Below are positions 1-10,567 of a DNA stretch of 64,000 bases, piece after piece (positions within the stretch are counted from its first letter, which is position 1; each line of letters opens with the position of its first letter). Below the pieces are notes generated by a model. The model did no database searches, was not told where the DNA came from, and saw nothing but the letters and a program-made list of their open reading frames with translations. The DNA comes from Zasmidium citrigriseum (lineage: Eukaryota; Ascomycota; Dothideomycetes; Mycosphaerellales; Mycosphaerellaceae). Location: contig NHNW01000006.1 of the NCBI GenBank assembly GCA_002786025.1, positions 310,001 to 374,000 on the forward strand, in the 5' to 3' direction. A program made the translations under genes and the position numbers.

Positions 1-940
1 AGGATTAGCGGTCACGCGGTCGCCCGCCTCTTCAGATAGTGCGATCTACAGAGAGTTCGCGCTTGACTTGTTCCAACACGTGGGCGTTTTCTCACTTGCG
101 TGAGGTGTTCTTGGAGATCTTGTCTGTCTGGCCTCGGCGCAGAAGAGCTGTCAACCCGGCTGGCGGGGCTGCGAGCTGTATGGACGCGCGCGCATGCTGC
201 TGCCGCCGCCGAGTCGATAAGAGAAGCAGAGCCAATGCCGTTTGGGAAAGGGTAAGCAGCGCCTAGAGGGCATGGCGGCGACAGTTGTATGGCATCGTTA
301 CAGCGCGCTAAAGCATGCCGACAAGGTTGGCGCTACTGATAGGTGGAGGAGGCTGGAAGCGGTTTGGTGTGCAGAGAAATCGGTGCGGCCGTTCGGGCAA
401 TCTGAATGTGCAGAATCTACGTAGCAAACATGTAAACGATTGATGATACACTTGTTTTGCTTGAGGTAAAAGTGTAGTTGACGTTTAGAAAGGCAAGCGA
501 GACTTTCACTCAGGTCACGTGGCAAAGCGGGAGCTCCCGACGTCAGCTCTTGGCGGCTTTACCAGGTATAGCTCTACTCTGCACACGCCAGGTCCAAACG
601 CTATGAGAACCATCAAACCACTTTACGGCGGTCATGTTTTCATGCCTCTCATCTCAAATGCTTGTCAGATCGCAGCCAAAAGAGATGTAACGCCCTCAGC
701 CTTACGCAGAGCCTGGTCCAGCAAGATATCGAAATATGTCACCATGCGAACCAGACACGCTCGGGCCTGTTCAATCGATTTTCTACAGTGCAAAGGAGCT
801 TGCACAAGCAAAAGGAAGCTCCAGAGCTGTTGCTCGCTCCTCAAAATCTCTGCAACGCTGTTCCAAGGTCATTTTGGGGGCAAAAAAGGCAAAAAATATA
901 TCGTATCGAGGCAGGACGGCGTCCTACTAATAAGACAGTG
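1..940. other. intergenic, no gene recognised
   Basis: Several short open frames exist on both strands but none has a recognisable motif, a consistent splice structure or plausible composition. The left edge (about 1-240) could hold the end of a gene lying outside the window on the minus strand (basic, Arg/Lys-rich reading), but I could not support it. Confidence 0.4.
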
Positions 941-1012
941 TGCTTCCTTCGGGAATTGAACCCGAACCTGCCGCTTGGAAGGCGGCAATCCTAACCATTA
1001 GACCAAGAAAGC
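941..1012 (-). tRNA. tRNA-Gly (anticodon TCC)
   Basis: The minus strand folds as a 72-nt cloverleaf. The 7-bp acceptor stem is GCTTTCT paired with AGGAAGC, followed by discriminator A. An A box (TGGTCTAATGG), a 5-bp anticodon stem GCCGC/GCGGC around the loop CTTCCAA, and a B box (GGTTCAATTCC) are visible. Anticodon TCC reads GGA glycine codons. There is no intron and CCA is not encoded. The first runs of T on the transcribed strand lie about 45 nt downstream (A-runs near 882-896 on the plus strand), so the Pol III terminator may be there. It is a lone tRNA gene upstream of protein-coding genes. Confidence 0.93.
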
Positions 1013-1746
1013 GCGATATCTTGGATCAACCAATGATGTGGGAGCTGAAAATTTTGCTGAATATGGTAGCTGACACTCGAGTCCGGGGAAGAGCCGTCTA
1101 TTTCCGAGAAAAGCGACCTCAGATTGCCAGGGTACCAAGGAATCGACCGTAGGACCTTGACCTGCGAGGCATTTGGAGTTGGAACGAAGATGATTTGATC
1201 GATCGATATTTGAAAATTCGGCCTATTTTGGGATGAAAGCAGCCGGACAACGATCATGTGGGCTGCAGGTTGCATCAAAGAAACGATAAATTCGATTTAT
1301 AAAGTGGTATTGCTTTTACAGGATGTTGGAGAACGAGTGAGGTTGGACTAATATGTTGTTCAGACAATGACAACGACGGCAGCCTGCTCAGACCTAATGC
1401 ACGTAAACGCAGATATGCAAATACGTCTTCGGCATCGGCAGCAAGCAGCACATGGCCTGTTCAGTACGGAAGTATCCATATACAACGTGGTCATTTAGAG
1501 TGGACTTCGTTTCAACCAACAGTCTATCTTGAGAATTTTGGTCATTGTCTCAAGCTCCTGCCGGATCGATCAAAGACTAGAAACGTTCCCAAATACTGAT
1601 CTCCCAGATCACGATAAGTACGGCCCTAGCTAGATGTCCAGAACGTATAGTTGATAGTCAACATGTCCACGGCAAGAGACAGCAGCTCCTCCGTCCGTCC
1701 GTCACGAACCCCCGACCTCCCATCCTCTCCGCCCACAACGTGTTCA
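1013..1746. other. intergenic, 3' flank of FAD oxidase gene
   Basis: No tRNA, repeat or coding frame was recognised. The right part is presumably the 3' UTR of the minus-strand FAD oxidase gene. Confidence 0.4.
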
Positions 1747-3374
1747 TCAATCCCACAACCCAAAATACCCCTGCCGTCTAAAAACCCCCTCCGGATCCCA
1801 CTTCTCCGCCACGCTCCTCAACCTCTCCAAATTCTCCCTCCCATACCCCTCAAAGACCCTCTGCTCCCTCGCCGCATAATTCATATAAATATATCTGTGA
1901 TACGTCCCCAGCTTCCTCCCCCTCTCAACACACCTCTCAATCATCCTCCTCAGCGTCCCAAGAACCAGCTCATCCTTCTCCGTATCCGTCCACATCGTCG
2001 GCACACTCATGAGCAAGAGAGGACCGTGAGAGTCGTCGAGACCAAGCGCATTCCCGCCGTTCCGGGAGAAGTGGGATATGATGTTGCGGGTGATGGGTTG
2101 CAGGACCAGAGCTGGGAGGACGCCGGCGACGTCTTTGATGTTTTCAACTTCTTCTTTCCAGATTTTGGTTACTTCGCCCAGAATTTCTCTCGTCAGCACA
2201 AACGTCCTCGTCCAATAACTCTCCCTCAGACCATTGGGATTCTTCTCTGCCAATTCCTCCGCCAGATCGGTCATATTGCTGACCCTCGTCGTACTCGCCA
2301 CATGCGGCAGTTTCAAAAAGTCTTTGAAAACCTCCGGATCCTCTTTTCCCCCAGCGTGAGCGAAGAACGGACTCGCCACGAAGATGTCTCTAGGTTTCGG
2401 CGCATACGCAAAAGCCAACCACATCCCCGCATCAACATCCCCCTCCGCGCCCTCATGCGCATACGTATGAAGCGCATCCAGCAAAGCGTCCTTCTGCTCC
2501 CAGAGCAAAGTCCTACCCCCGCCCCACATAGGTCCTTGTTCGAAAGTCTCCAGATCCAATCTCGTTACAATCCCAAACTGGTTCCCTCCACCCCTTAAAG
2601 CCCAGTATAAATCCGGATGACTCTCTTTGTTGACGTTGAGGATATCTCCTGAAGCGGTGACGAGTTCGTATGATCTGACTCCGTCACAAGCCCATCCGTA
2701 CCGGCCGCTGAAAAACGAGATCCCGCCTCCGAGAGTTAGACCTCCGGTTCCTATATCCCTCACTCGTCCACCCACAACACTTAGGCCTTTTGGTGTCAGG
2801 TATTTGTATACATCGCCCCAGAGATTCCCCGTGCCAACCCTCGTTGTCTTGCGGTCCTCACTGATCGTCAACTCCTTAAACTTCCTTAACGATATCGTGA
2901 TTCCTCCCGGGGCGCTTGAGGCTCCGGCGAAAGCTGCATGGCCGCCGGATTTCACGGCGAACGGGCAGCCGACGTTCTTCACAATCTTGATTATCTGAGC
3001 TACGTCTTGGGCGGTTGAGGGCTCGACGAAACAGTAGGGTTCGACGTCGCGTTGGAAGGTTGACCAGTAGGAGGTTTGGTTTGAGGAGTAGCCGGGTTGG
3101 CCGGAGAGGGCGATGGAGACGCCGGGCATGTGTTTTTGGATGTGGAGGCACTGCAGCAAGTCAGTTAGGAGTGTCAGTCTTTTCGAGAATGACTTACTGC
3201 TGCGGCTCGCATATCCCTATGAGGGAAGGAGAAGTTCTTTGGATCGCCGACCTCGCCAGGTTCTGATGCCCATTCGGTCGTATCGTTCGCGTCCATTGTC
3301 ACGATCTTATGATCGAAAGCTCTGCAGGAGAAAGTGAGAAGAGAGGACGATAGAATCCAACAACGCAAGAACAT
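1747..3374 (-). CDS. secreted FAD-linked oxidoreductase, berberine-bridge (BBE/GOOX) type
   Basis: Two exons, 3374-3198 and 3150-1747, flank a 47-nt intron (GTAAGT...CTGCAG); the phase is kept and the product is 526 aa. The start at 3374 gives a short hydrophobic N-terminus (MFLRCWILSSSLLTF) that could be a signal peptide; a later ATG at MDANDTTEW is possible. The FAD-binding PCMH domain is clear: KSGGHAAFAG carries the His that covalently binds FAD, followed by GTGGLTLGGGISFFSGRYG. The C-terminal BBE segment ends with NYAAREQRVFEGYG, W and DPEGVF. The position that is Cys in bicovalent BBE enzymes (consensus C-x-G-G) reads Gly here (DIGTGG), so a mono-covalent flavin is inferred. The family oxidises sugars or small metabolites with O2; the substrate cannot be told. 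Promoter side faces the CBR1 3' end. Confidence 0.88.
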
Positions 3375-3857
3375 CCTTCGGGACTGTCGCAAAGCAGCTG
3401 CGACTTACTAAACGAAAGAGGGAATAGGTCATACCTTTTATCCGCAATCGTCTACGTTGTCGTATTCGGGATGGTGTACGAGCTGAAAAGTAGATCGTCC
3501 TCTTGTAGCGTAGCACGAAATTGATTAAGAACCCACCAGTCCGAAGCATGTCCAGAACAGCATTGGCATTATGTAGTACGTACGTGTATAGAGTGTAGCA
3601 CAACTCCGCGCAGGCAGCTCGATCAGCTCCAAGGTGGCGGTGGAGGGTTGTGCCTGTGCCTGGCAGCTGATGTCGATCACATCCTCAGAGCACGGAAATG
3701 CGAGACCCCATTCGTTCGTTCGTCGACGTTTCCGATTTTCGTATACAGAGCGCTCGAACGCAGCATTTCAATGTCGGTTTTGTATTGCGTTGTACAGCCC
3801 ACACGTGGTCAGGCTGCAGAGGCTTTCAGAGTCCAACGTTCCAACTTCTGAATACAT
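3375..3857. other. intergenic, FAD oxidase promoter and CBR1 3' flank
   Basis: Nothing beyond short unconvincing open frames. The region separates two genes in the same (minus) orientation. Confidence 0.4.
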
Positions 3858-4915
3858 CTAGAAACAGAAGACCTGGTCGCCGAGCTTGCTGACCGGCTTC
3901 GCTTTTTCGTAGCCCAGAGACTCGGTGGCCTTCTTGATAGCCGAGACCATAGGAGGAGGACCGCAAACCAGGATTTTGACATCAGGAGCCGGTGCAGGAA
4001 GGTGTCCCTACGCAAAGTCAGTACCCAAACATCCACAGTCGCACTCTCTGCACATACCTTGATCATCTCCGCGGTGACGAAACCGACACCTCCAGCCCAG
4101 CTCTCCGGCGGGTTGTTCAGCACGTAATAGACATTGAAATCCGGATCCTCTGCGGCCAACTTGTCCAGATCATCTTTGAGCAGGATATCCTCAGGGTTGA
4201 CGTTCGCAAAGATGAGATCCACCTTGGTCTTATCACCGCTCTTCCTGCCTCTTTGGATCGCACGAGCGACCTGCAGCATTGGCGTGATACCAGTTCCGCC
4301 CGCAATCATACCAAAGTGACGCACCATGTTAGGGGTGTACACCATGGCGCCTTTGGGACCCTTGACCTTCATGGAGTCGCCCACTTTCAGCGTTGCGAGA
4401 TGGCGCGAGATGTTACCGGTGGGATAGCTCTTAACAATGAGGTCGAAGTAGCCGGGCTCGACATCGGAGGAGATGGGGGTGTAGGAGCGGACGACCTCTT
4501 TGCGCTCGGTCTTGCCGGTCTTGGGGTCGGTGACATCGAGGGTCGCGGCGAGGGAGATGTGCTGGCCGATGGGGAGGCCGAGGATGCTGTTCTCGGTGGG
4601 GAGCTTGAAGCGGTAGATGGCGGTGTTGTGCGAGATCTGCTTCTTCTCCGAGATGGGGAATTCTTGGAATTCATCGGGCTTGAGGACGGTGGGGTTCTTG
4701 GGTCCTTCTATTGAGATGTTAGATTTGGGGTGATTATGGGTGAGTGGGCTGATCGTACGAGTGAGGACGAACTGCAGACCGCCGAGTGCTGCTGCCGCGA
4801 CCACTGCAAATGGGATCCATTCCGCCTTGAAGACAGCAGCTCCGCCGATGAGGAGAGCAGAGGGGATGTACACCCCGAAGATGTAGTTGGGCGCCATGAA
4901 ATCCTGCGAGGCCAT
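3858..4915 (-). CDS. CBR1: NADH-cytochrome b5 reductase
   Basis: Transfers electrons from NADH through FAD to cytochrome b5 for fatty-acid desaturation and sterol synthesis, at the ER or outer mitochondrial membrane. From the ATG at 4915 an N-terminal membrane anchor ([17 protein letters not shown], then a second hydrophobic run) precedes the reductase domain. Visible motifs are the FAD site [15 protein letters not shown], the NADH-site GGTGITPM, the nucleotide motif CGPPPM after the last intron, and the family-typical C-terminal FCF. The intron 4057-4008 (50 nt, AAG|GTATGT...GTAG) is certain because it restores the CGPPPM end. A second intron 4758-4708 (51 nt, CTAAC branch and CAATAG acceptor) is likely; it is in frame and without a stop, so splicing gives 318 aa and retention 335 aa. 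Divergent from the GIG1-like gene. Confidence 0.93.
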
Positions 4916-5364
4916 GGTGGAGGTCGTGGTTGGATTGACCGCCTTTCTCACTCCTCGACACTCGACTCGACAATTCGAAGAAAAGGGACCAGTAAGTAGA
5001 GGTAGATGTCGATCCACGAGCAGACCAGAAAATATATCGTAGCTCAACCCAATGTCTCGGTGGGGACAATTCCGCGCTCCGCAGTCGCAATAGCTCGGCC
5101 TTCCACTCCCTATTCTAGCTAAGTTTTCCTGGGAAGCTGTCGCTCAAGCTGGTCGCTCGGTAGTGGGGTCGTTTTCGGCGTTTGAACTGTTGGATATGTG
5201 TTGCTGAAGGAGCTGCCGGTGGGAAAAGCTTCGATCAATTCCGCTGTACTGCTCCTTCGTTTGAGACACCGCTATCAACTGCCATCTTTCTTACAACATG
5301 GCAACACTTCACGACCCGTCAATTCAAGCAACTGTCTTCAGACAGGCCAACAGTTGCATCTCCA
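4916..5364. promoter_or_regulatory. shared divergent promoter region, CBR1 and GIG1-like gene
   Basis: A 449-bp gap between two divergently transcribed genes. I recognise no specific factor site. An out-of-frame ATG at 5294-5296 lies upstream of the chosen start of the plus-strand gene. Confidence 0.5.
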
Positions 5365-6127
5365 ATGGCTGACAAAACGAGCTCCAACGACCTCCTCATC
5401 AAACCGGACGAAATCGACTACAACGACCCTCCCTTCCCCCTCACAGCAATCGACCGAGAAATCCTCGCGACAAGAGATGAAGACTATCACCGCATAACCT
5501 GGGAAGATCTCAAAGAAATCATTGGTACGTCTTACAAATACCTCCCCAAACCCCTGCCATCTCCAAACCATAAACCTACCAACAAACTCCAATCCCAACA
5601 ATAGCTAAAGGATACCAGCAAACAACACCCTCGAATCCCTCAAACGCCTCCCCTCCGACCTCCGCAAATACCTCGCCTGGTCCCACACCATAAAGCAAAA
5701 GCACGGCGGAATAACCCCTTACGTAATAACCCACCGCCTCCACTGGAAACCCCTCACGTCCACCCCTCCAACCTTCTCCCACTTTTCCTCCATCCCCTTC
5801 GCCGACCCTCGCGACTACGCAATCCTCCTCAACGACTGGCCCTACGGCTTCGAAGCCGGTATAACGCATTTGCTGGTATGGAGTAAAACCCCAATCGCAA
5901 CAGATGATGGACCGGGGGATGTCACGCCTGAGAGTCGGCGGGTGATTGAGGAGTTTGTGGAGAGGACATTTGTAAAGCCGTTGGGAGAGGAAGGGAGGGA
6001 GAGGGTATTGTGGTTTAAGAATTGGGTGAGTTTGCAGAGTGTGAGGGGTGTTGATCATGTGCATGTTTTGGTGAGGGATGCGCCGAAGGAGTTGTTGGAG
6101 AAGTGGACGGAGAGGAAGGATCTTTAG
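5365..6127 (+). CDS. GIG1-like protein, DUF3605 (N-acetylglucosamine-induced protein 1 family)
   Basis: Exons 5365-5524 and 5619-6127 with a 94-nt intron (G|GTACGT...ATACCAG|C) give 222 aa. The acceptor was chosen because it alone keeps the frame into NNTLESLKRLPSDLRKYL, which is the family-typical continuation of WEDLKEII. The core reads ILLNDWPYGFEAGITHLLVWSK, then a helical region ending in RVLWFKNW and a VDHVHVLV segment, matching DUF3605. The founding member, Candida Gig1, is an N-acetylglucosamine-induced cytoplasmic protein of unclear biochemical role. No signal peptide or membrane segment is seen. The gene is convergent with the Cti6-like gene. Confidence 0.85.
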
Positions 6128-6430
6128 AAGATAGAGATCATGATAGACACGAGATGCATGCACGCTGTGCATTTGAAAAGGACATAAAGTAGAAGCTGTA
6201 ATCTCATCAACCATCGCCTGCTGTGGCATGGATCTTTCCCCAACCAAAAACTCCAGAAACCGTCCTTTCAATCAATGCCTTGATTCCCATATGTACTCCC
6301 AGCCCTTGGGAGACGGGTCGCATGTGGCTCAATCCCAATTCCAGTCCCAGTCATCATCATGACATTGTCAAAACGCCGTTCCAATGCTGCTCCTCGCTAT
6401 GCAACCCGGCTACTGGCTCCATCGCATTGC
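6128..6430. other. short convergent 3' spacer
   Basis: The 3' ends of the GIG1-like gene (plus) and the Cti6-like gene (minus) meet here. No further gene is seen. Confidence 0.4.
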
Positions 6431-8577
6431 TCACGTCGTCGTAGCATGATGTCCCCACATCCGCTGCCACTCGGCGATGTTCTTCTGAATTTGTACGGCC
6501 ATCTCGGCACAACTCAGCTCTTCAAACTTGCGCTCTCCTGCTGAGCTCTCCGACACGGCACTCGACAGCTGGACGGCTGTCCCGACCATCAGCGTGCCGT
6601 CTTCGCCGCTCAATGGACTTGTCGTTGTCGATCCGATCCCCATAGTCACAAGCTCTTCTTGTTGCTTCGTCACCCAACTGCTCATATTCGTCAGAGCAGC
6701 GTGCATGTTGACGAATGTCTTCTCGACCTCTTGCCCAGCTTCCGCGCCTTTCGCGCCATTGCCATTCGTCATAGCCTTCTTCCCACGACCCCATTTGCCC
6801 TTGCCATTGCCATTCTCTGGCGCTCCCGGGCTAGTCTTTCCTGTATCTTTGCCATTACCGTTCATCTCTCCATTGACTGCAGCTTCTGACCCCTCGTCCC
6901 CGCTCGCAGTGGTTTGATTCTGCAATTGGCGTTTTCTACCATGTGGAGAGGATGCTGCTACCGCTGCTTCATAATTTCGTTTGGTGTATTGATTGTTGCC
7001 CAGCTTCTTCGGAGGCTTCTTGCCCGGGCCTCTCTTTGTTGGAGCTTTCTCTGCGGGAGGTGGGGTCGGCGGTTGCGAGGATGGGGCTGGAGGTGAAGTT
7101 TTGTTGCTTGAAGGTTTCGGCGTGGTCTCTTCGTTCACGTCCGCGTCTGCTCTATCAGTCAGTGGCTTGCTCGAGCCTCTTGCTGACGAGTTCGGCTCAC
7201 CTTCGCCTCGGCGACTCCTAGCTCGCTCTTGTCGACGACCGGCGGCTTCTGCCCGCGCTTGTTCGCGCTCTTTGTCCTTCTTCTCCTGCTCGGCTTGACG
7301 TGCAGACAAGGCCGCTTCTGCCTTTGCCTTCTTGTATTTGCTGACGTTGGTGCTCTTTCCCTCGTCGGAGTCGTCTTCGATAGACGCTGTCGCATTGATT
7401 GAGGGTACGGATTCTGACTGTCTGCGCTGGCGCTTGCTGGTCTGCTTGCTGCTGGCACGCTGTCAGCTGATGTCTTCTCAGGATCCACATTCGACTCACT
7501 CTTCACTGCTGTCATCGCGATTACGCTTGCCGTTACGTCGACCAGTACCACCGACAGGCTCAGCTTCGCGCTTGCTCTCTTCAATGGCTCGTTGTAACTG
7601 CTCCTCTTCGTCGTCATGTTCCTTGCTTCTCATCGTACCCCGCCGCTTGCCCGTCGACGGGTCCACGCTGGCGCGGTTGACACTCTCTCGCTCTTTCTTC
7701 GCTTTGTCGTCATACTTGCTGACTGAGCCTTTGCGATTGGCCTTTGGGTGGAGTGGGAGGTAGAGGGAGTACTTTTGCCTGTCGTCTTCTGCCTTAGCTG
7801 CTGCGCGTCTCGTGGGAGTTTCGTGGTAGCGAGCCATCGTGTGAGAGACTGCTAGAAGTGGTATCGTATTGTCGTGGAAGAGGAGCTGCTAGGAATGACG
7901 GCGGTGGGCTGCAGGCCTCACCTTCACATGCAGCGCAAACGCTCGTGCAAAGCGAAGTGAAGCCTGCTGCAGCCGACGCTTGCCGTATCGCATCGCAACT
8001 TCTCTGACCAACAGATACGACCATTTCTGCAGTCTCTCTCACTTCAACACGCGGGGAAGGAGCTTACGTACCCTCGACTGTCTGTGTGCACGGCGTGCTG
8101 CTTCGGTCGACACTCCTCGCAGTAGTACTTATCAGGACTCTGGCTCTCTTCCACGATACCCACGCATCCGCCATGCTGCCATACGGTGCAACCATCGCAT
8201 AGAATGAAGAGCCCACCCGCGTCCTCGGACTGCGCGTCTGGGATACCCGCAAACGCCTCACTAAGTGGCGGTCCTGGATACTCCTGCTGTCCGCAAATAC
8301 AACGTGTAATCTCCTCCTCATCGATGGCTTCTTCGTCGTTATCAACCACGGGTTCCACCTCTTTAGTGACGCTCTCCTCCTTGTGGGCCGGTTGGCGCTG
8401 GCTCCTGCGTGCCACGGGCGGTTCGCTGACCTCTTCGCTCGAGACTGATCGTGGAGTTCCAGCCTTCTGAGTGTTATTAGCGCGTGTACTGCGATCCTGT
8501 CGCGATGAGAGCGAAGAAGTGGTGCTAGAGGCGACGGCCGGCTGGCCACGAGCGGAGCGGCGGACTGGCGACGGCAT
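6431..8577 (-). CDS. Cti6-like PHD-finger protein (Rpd3L histone deacetylase complex)
   Basis: Exon 1 (8577-8072) carries an SR-rich, acidic N-terminus and one PHD finger of Cys4-His-Cys3 type: CIC, then CDGC, HGGC and CEEC. Exon 2 (7778-7500) begins with QKYSLYLPLHP, which completes the family pattern S-x-G-Q-[KR]-Y-S-x-Y-L-P-L. The joining intron is 293 nt, long for this window. Intron 2 (7499-7452, GTGAGT...CCAG) leads into exon 3 (7451-6431), a basic Lys/Arg/Glu-rich segment (EQEKKDKEREQARAEAAGR) and a helical C-terminus (QKNIAEWQRMWG). The total is about 601 aa. A further intron near 7190 (GAAG|GTGAGCC...GATAGAGCAG, 54 nt) is possible. Yeast Cti6 reads H3K4me3 in the Rpd3L deacetylase complex; equivalence is inferred from PHD plus the downstream signature. 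Confidence 0.82.
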
Positions 8578-9237
8578 TGTGGCGTTGACGGTGATGTATG
8601 AGGATGTCTATGCTATGGATAAGCAGTAACGCCCTCGCGATGGAGGCGTGCTTCGATTTCGGTCGATATGTGAAGATAGTCGTCGTGGTCGGCGGCGAGA
8701 GCGTCGGTCACACGAACTGGCGGCAGCTCTGTGCGGTTGGCGATTGTTCTGGAGGATTAGAAAGAGGAAATCACGGCATGTCTGTCGTGATTAGAGGCTG
8801 TGAGGCAGTGGGATAGCATGACAGAGTGGTGAAGAGGTGAAGGTGGTAATGCAAGTTGAATTGATCACCGGTGCGAAAGTGGAAGAACTCCAACTGCTGA
8901 GGAGGGACGGAGCTAGCGGCGGCAGCTCCCGCTGTCGGGACTGACGCCCCCTCTCATACCGAGTAGAAAATGGGGATATATCGTCTTGTTGAAAGACGAC
9001 ATGGTCGTGAATCGAGAGTGAACTCGAGAGATAGATCGCATCGTCTTCGTGGTGATGTTGGCGTGTGCAGTGGGAGGAGTGAATGTGTTGTTCCTGAGCA
9101 GGAAGGGATTTCGGCACCAGGCGAGGCGAGCCAAAGCCAACAGGCGGAAATCAGCAGGGTCGGCCAGGACTGCAAGTAGAGGGAAGAGAGGGGAGCAGCA
9201 AAAGAAGAAGAGCAATTCCATCACGGTCCGGCAGCCA
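8578..9237. other. intergenic, Cti6-like promoter and 3' flank of unknown gene
   Basis: The minus-strand gene at 9238 ends here and the Cti6-like promoter begins. Short open frames on both strands look like chance. Confidence 0.4.
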
Positions 9238-9973
9238 TCACGTCTTCGACTCGGTGAGCTGTGGCAGCCACATCGTCTGCTCATGGTGGTGGTGGTTGTG
9301 TGATGGCGACTGGGAGATCATCGTCATCGTCACCGCAGGCTGGAGTTGGACGGGGCTGAACAGCTGGGAGGGGGGCGTTTCCTGGCGTGTGCTGCCCTGC
9401 ATAGGATTCGGCACGTCCACTGTCCACGGCTGTGGGTGAGCTTGGTCAGCTGTGGCCAACGTAACGACCTTATCAGTAGAGTCGAGAGATGGCATGTATG
9501 TGTACACCGTGGTGGTTTACATTTTGTAAACTTGTTTACAAGGCTGTCTCGCAACCATACACGCTCCGCCAAGCGCATCTTACCGTAAGAGACTGGCCCG
9601 AGTCGACATTAGAAGGTCTTTCAGGAGGTGTGCATTGATGCTTCTCATGAGCATAACCCAACCGCGGATCGACGCGTATGACCATGTGTCTGCCACTATA
9701 CTGAGCGGAGACCTCACTGAATGCTTCGCTCATCTGATCGCCCGTCAGTGGAGTCTCGTCCTTGCACTTCAGTGCATCGTTGACAGCGCGAACATTGTCT
9801 GGATTCTGTGAGAATTGTTGCAATGCTCGCTCGTTGTCTCGATTGGCGACTGCACTCGCGAGAGTGTCGCGCATGTCTTTCAGTTTCTTCCTTTCGGCCG
9901 CATCTGCCTTCTTCTTCAACCTGTCCCAGCAAGCTTGATCCCGATTCTTGGTCGCCACGCCATCTTTCGTCAT
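9238..9973 (-). CDS. hypothetical protein, charged helical with His-cluster tail
   Basis: I do not recognise this gene. Exons 9973-9584 and 9429-9238 are joined by a 154-nt intron (ACG|GTAAGA...CTGACC...CCACAG|CCG), phase 0, giving 193 aa from the ATG at 9973. The N-terminal half is charged and probably helical (DRLKKKADAAERKKLKDMRDTLAS), followed by GDQMSEAFSEVSAQYSGRHMVIRVD. The second exon is Pro/Gln-rich with a histidine cluster (SHNHHHHEQ). An upstream open segment starting at 10098 and ending before a good acceptor (GATTTCAG at about 9989) suggests an additional 5' exon, but I could not find a donor that keeps phase, so the start is uncertain. The gene is head-to-head with the one at 10568. 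Confidence 0.5.
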
Positions 9974-10567
9974 GTTTGGTCTCGTCTGAAATCGTTGAGA
10001 AGAGCTGGATCGGTCTGGACGCCTTGTGAGATGCGTGCACTCGCCTTGCCCTTGCCCTTGTCAGGCTTGTCAGGCTTCTGTGGTAGTGAGTCTGACATGT
10101 TCTCGACGTGTTGTCTTGTCTTGAATTGGTTCGATGAGTTGTTCGTTGGCGGGGATGGAGCCAGATCGATGGGGGAAGCGCGTGTGTTCAGAGGCATTTG
10201 AAGGAAAGAACGCGGGACAGAACAGCGTCGAAAGGCAGGCAGGACCCGACATTGTACTTACATGCCTTCTGACTCCTTTTGCAATGCTCCAGAATTCGCA
10301 GGTCCTACCTTCCTTCTTTCACTCAAACTGGAAGATCAACTCTCTCGGCGAGAGCACGCGATTCTAAGCTACTAGAGGGCTTGTTGTACTCTTAGCCCTT
10401 CTCGAGAAAGTTGGGGATTGCTAGAGGCACCTTCCACTTTGACCGGAACACCGAGGGTAGAGAACGTGCTGCAGGCACACGCTCGAACAGCATCCCAACC
10501 ACCATTGGAAGCGAGAACAACTCCCACCACACCAAGAACGCACGCGGTCAGGGTTGAAAATATCAAC
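9974..10567. promoter_or_regulatory. divergent intergenic region
   Basis: A 594-bp spacer between two head-to-head unknown genes. It may contain a 5' exon of the minus-strand gene (open from 10098 down to about 9990). Confidence 0.4.

Noticed and set aside
519..959. 146-codon plus-strand open frame near the tRNA
   Set aside because: Overlaps the start of the tRNA region and has Cys/Lys/Ser composition typical of non-coding DNA; no homologous motif.
1651..2598. 315-codon plus-strand open frame opposite the FAD oxidase
   Set aside because: Pro/Arg/His-heavy antisense of a conserved enzyme, with no motif.
3992..4714. 240-codon plus-strand open frame opposite CBR1
   Set aside because: It is the antisense shadow of a clearly conserved reductase; composition and lack of motifs argue against coding.
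5576..6271. 231-codon minus-strand open frame over the GIG1-like gene
   Set aside because: Antisense of a conserved DUF3605 exon; its reading is Gly/Val-rich and low in motifs.
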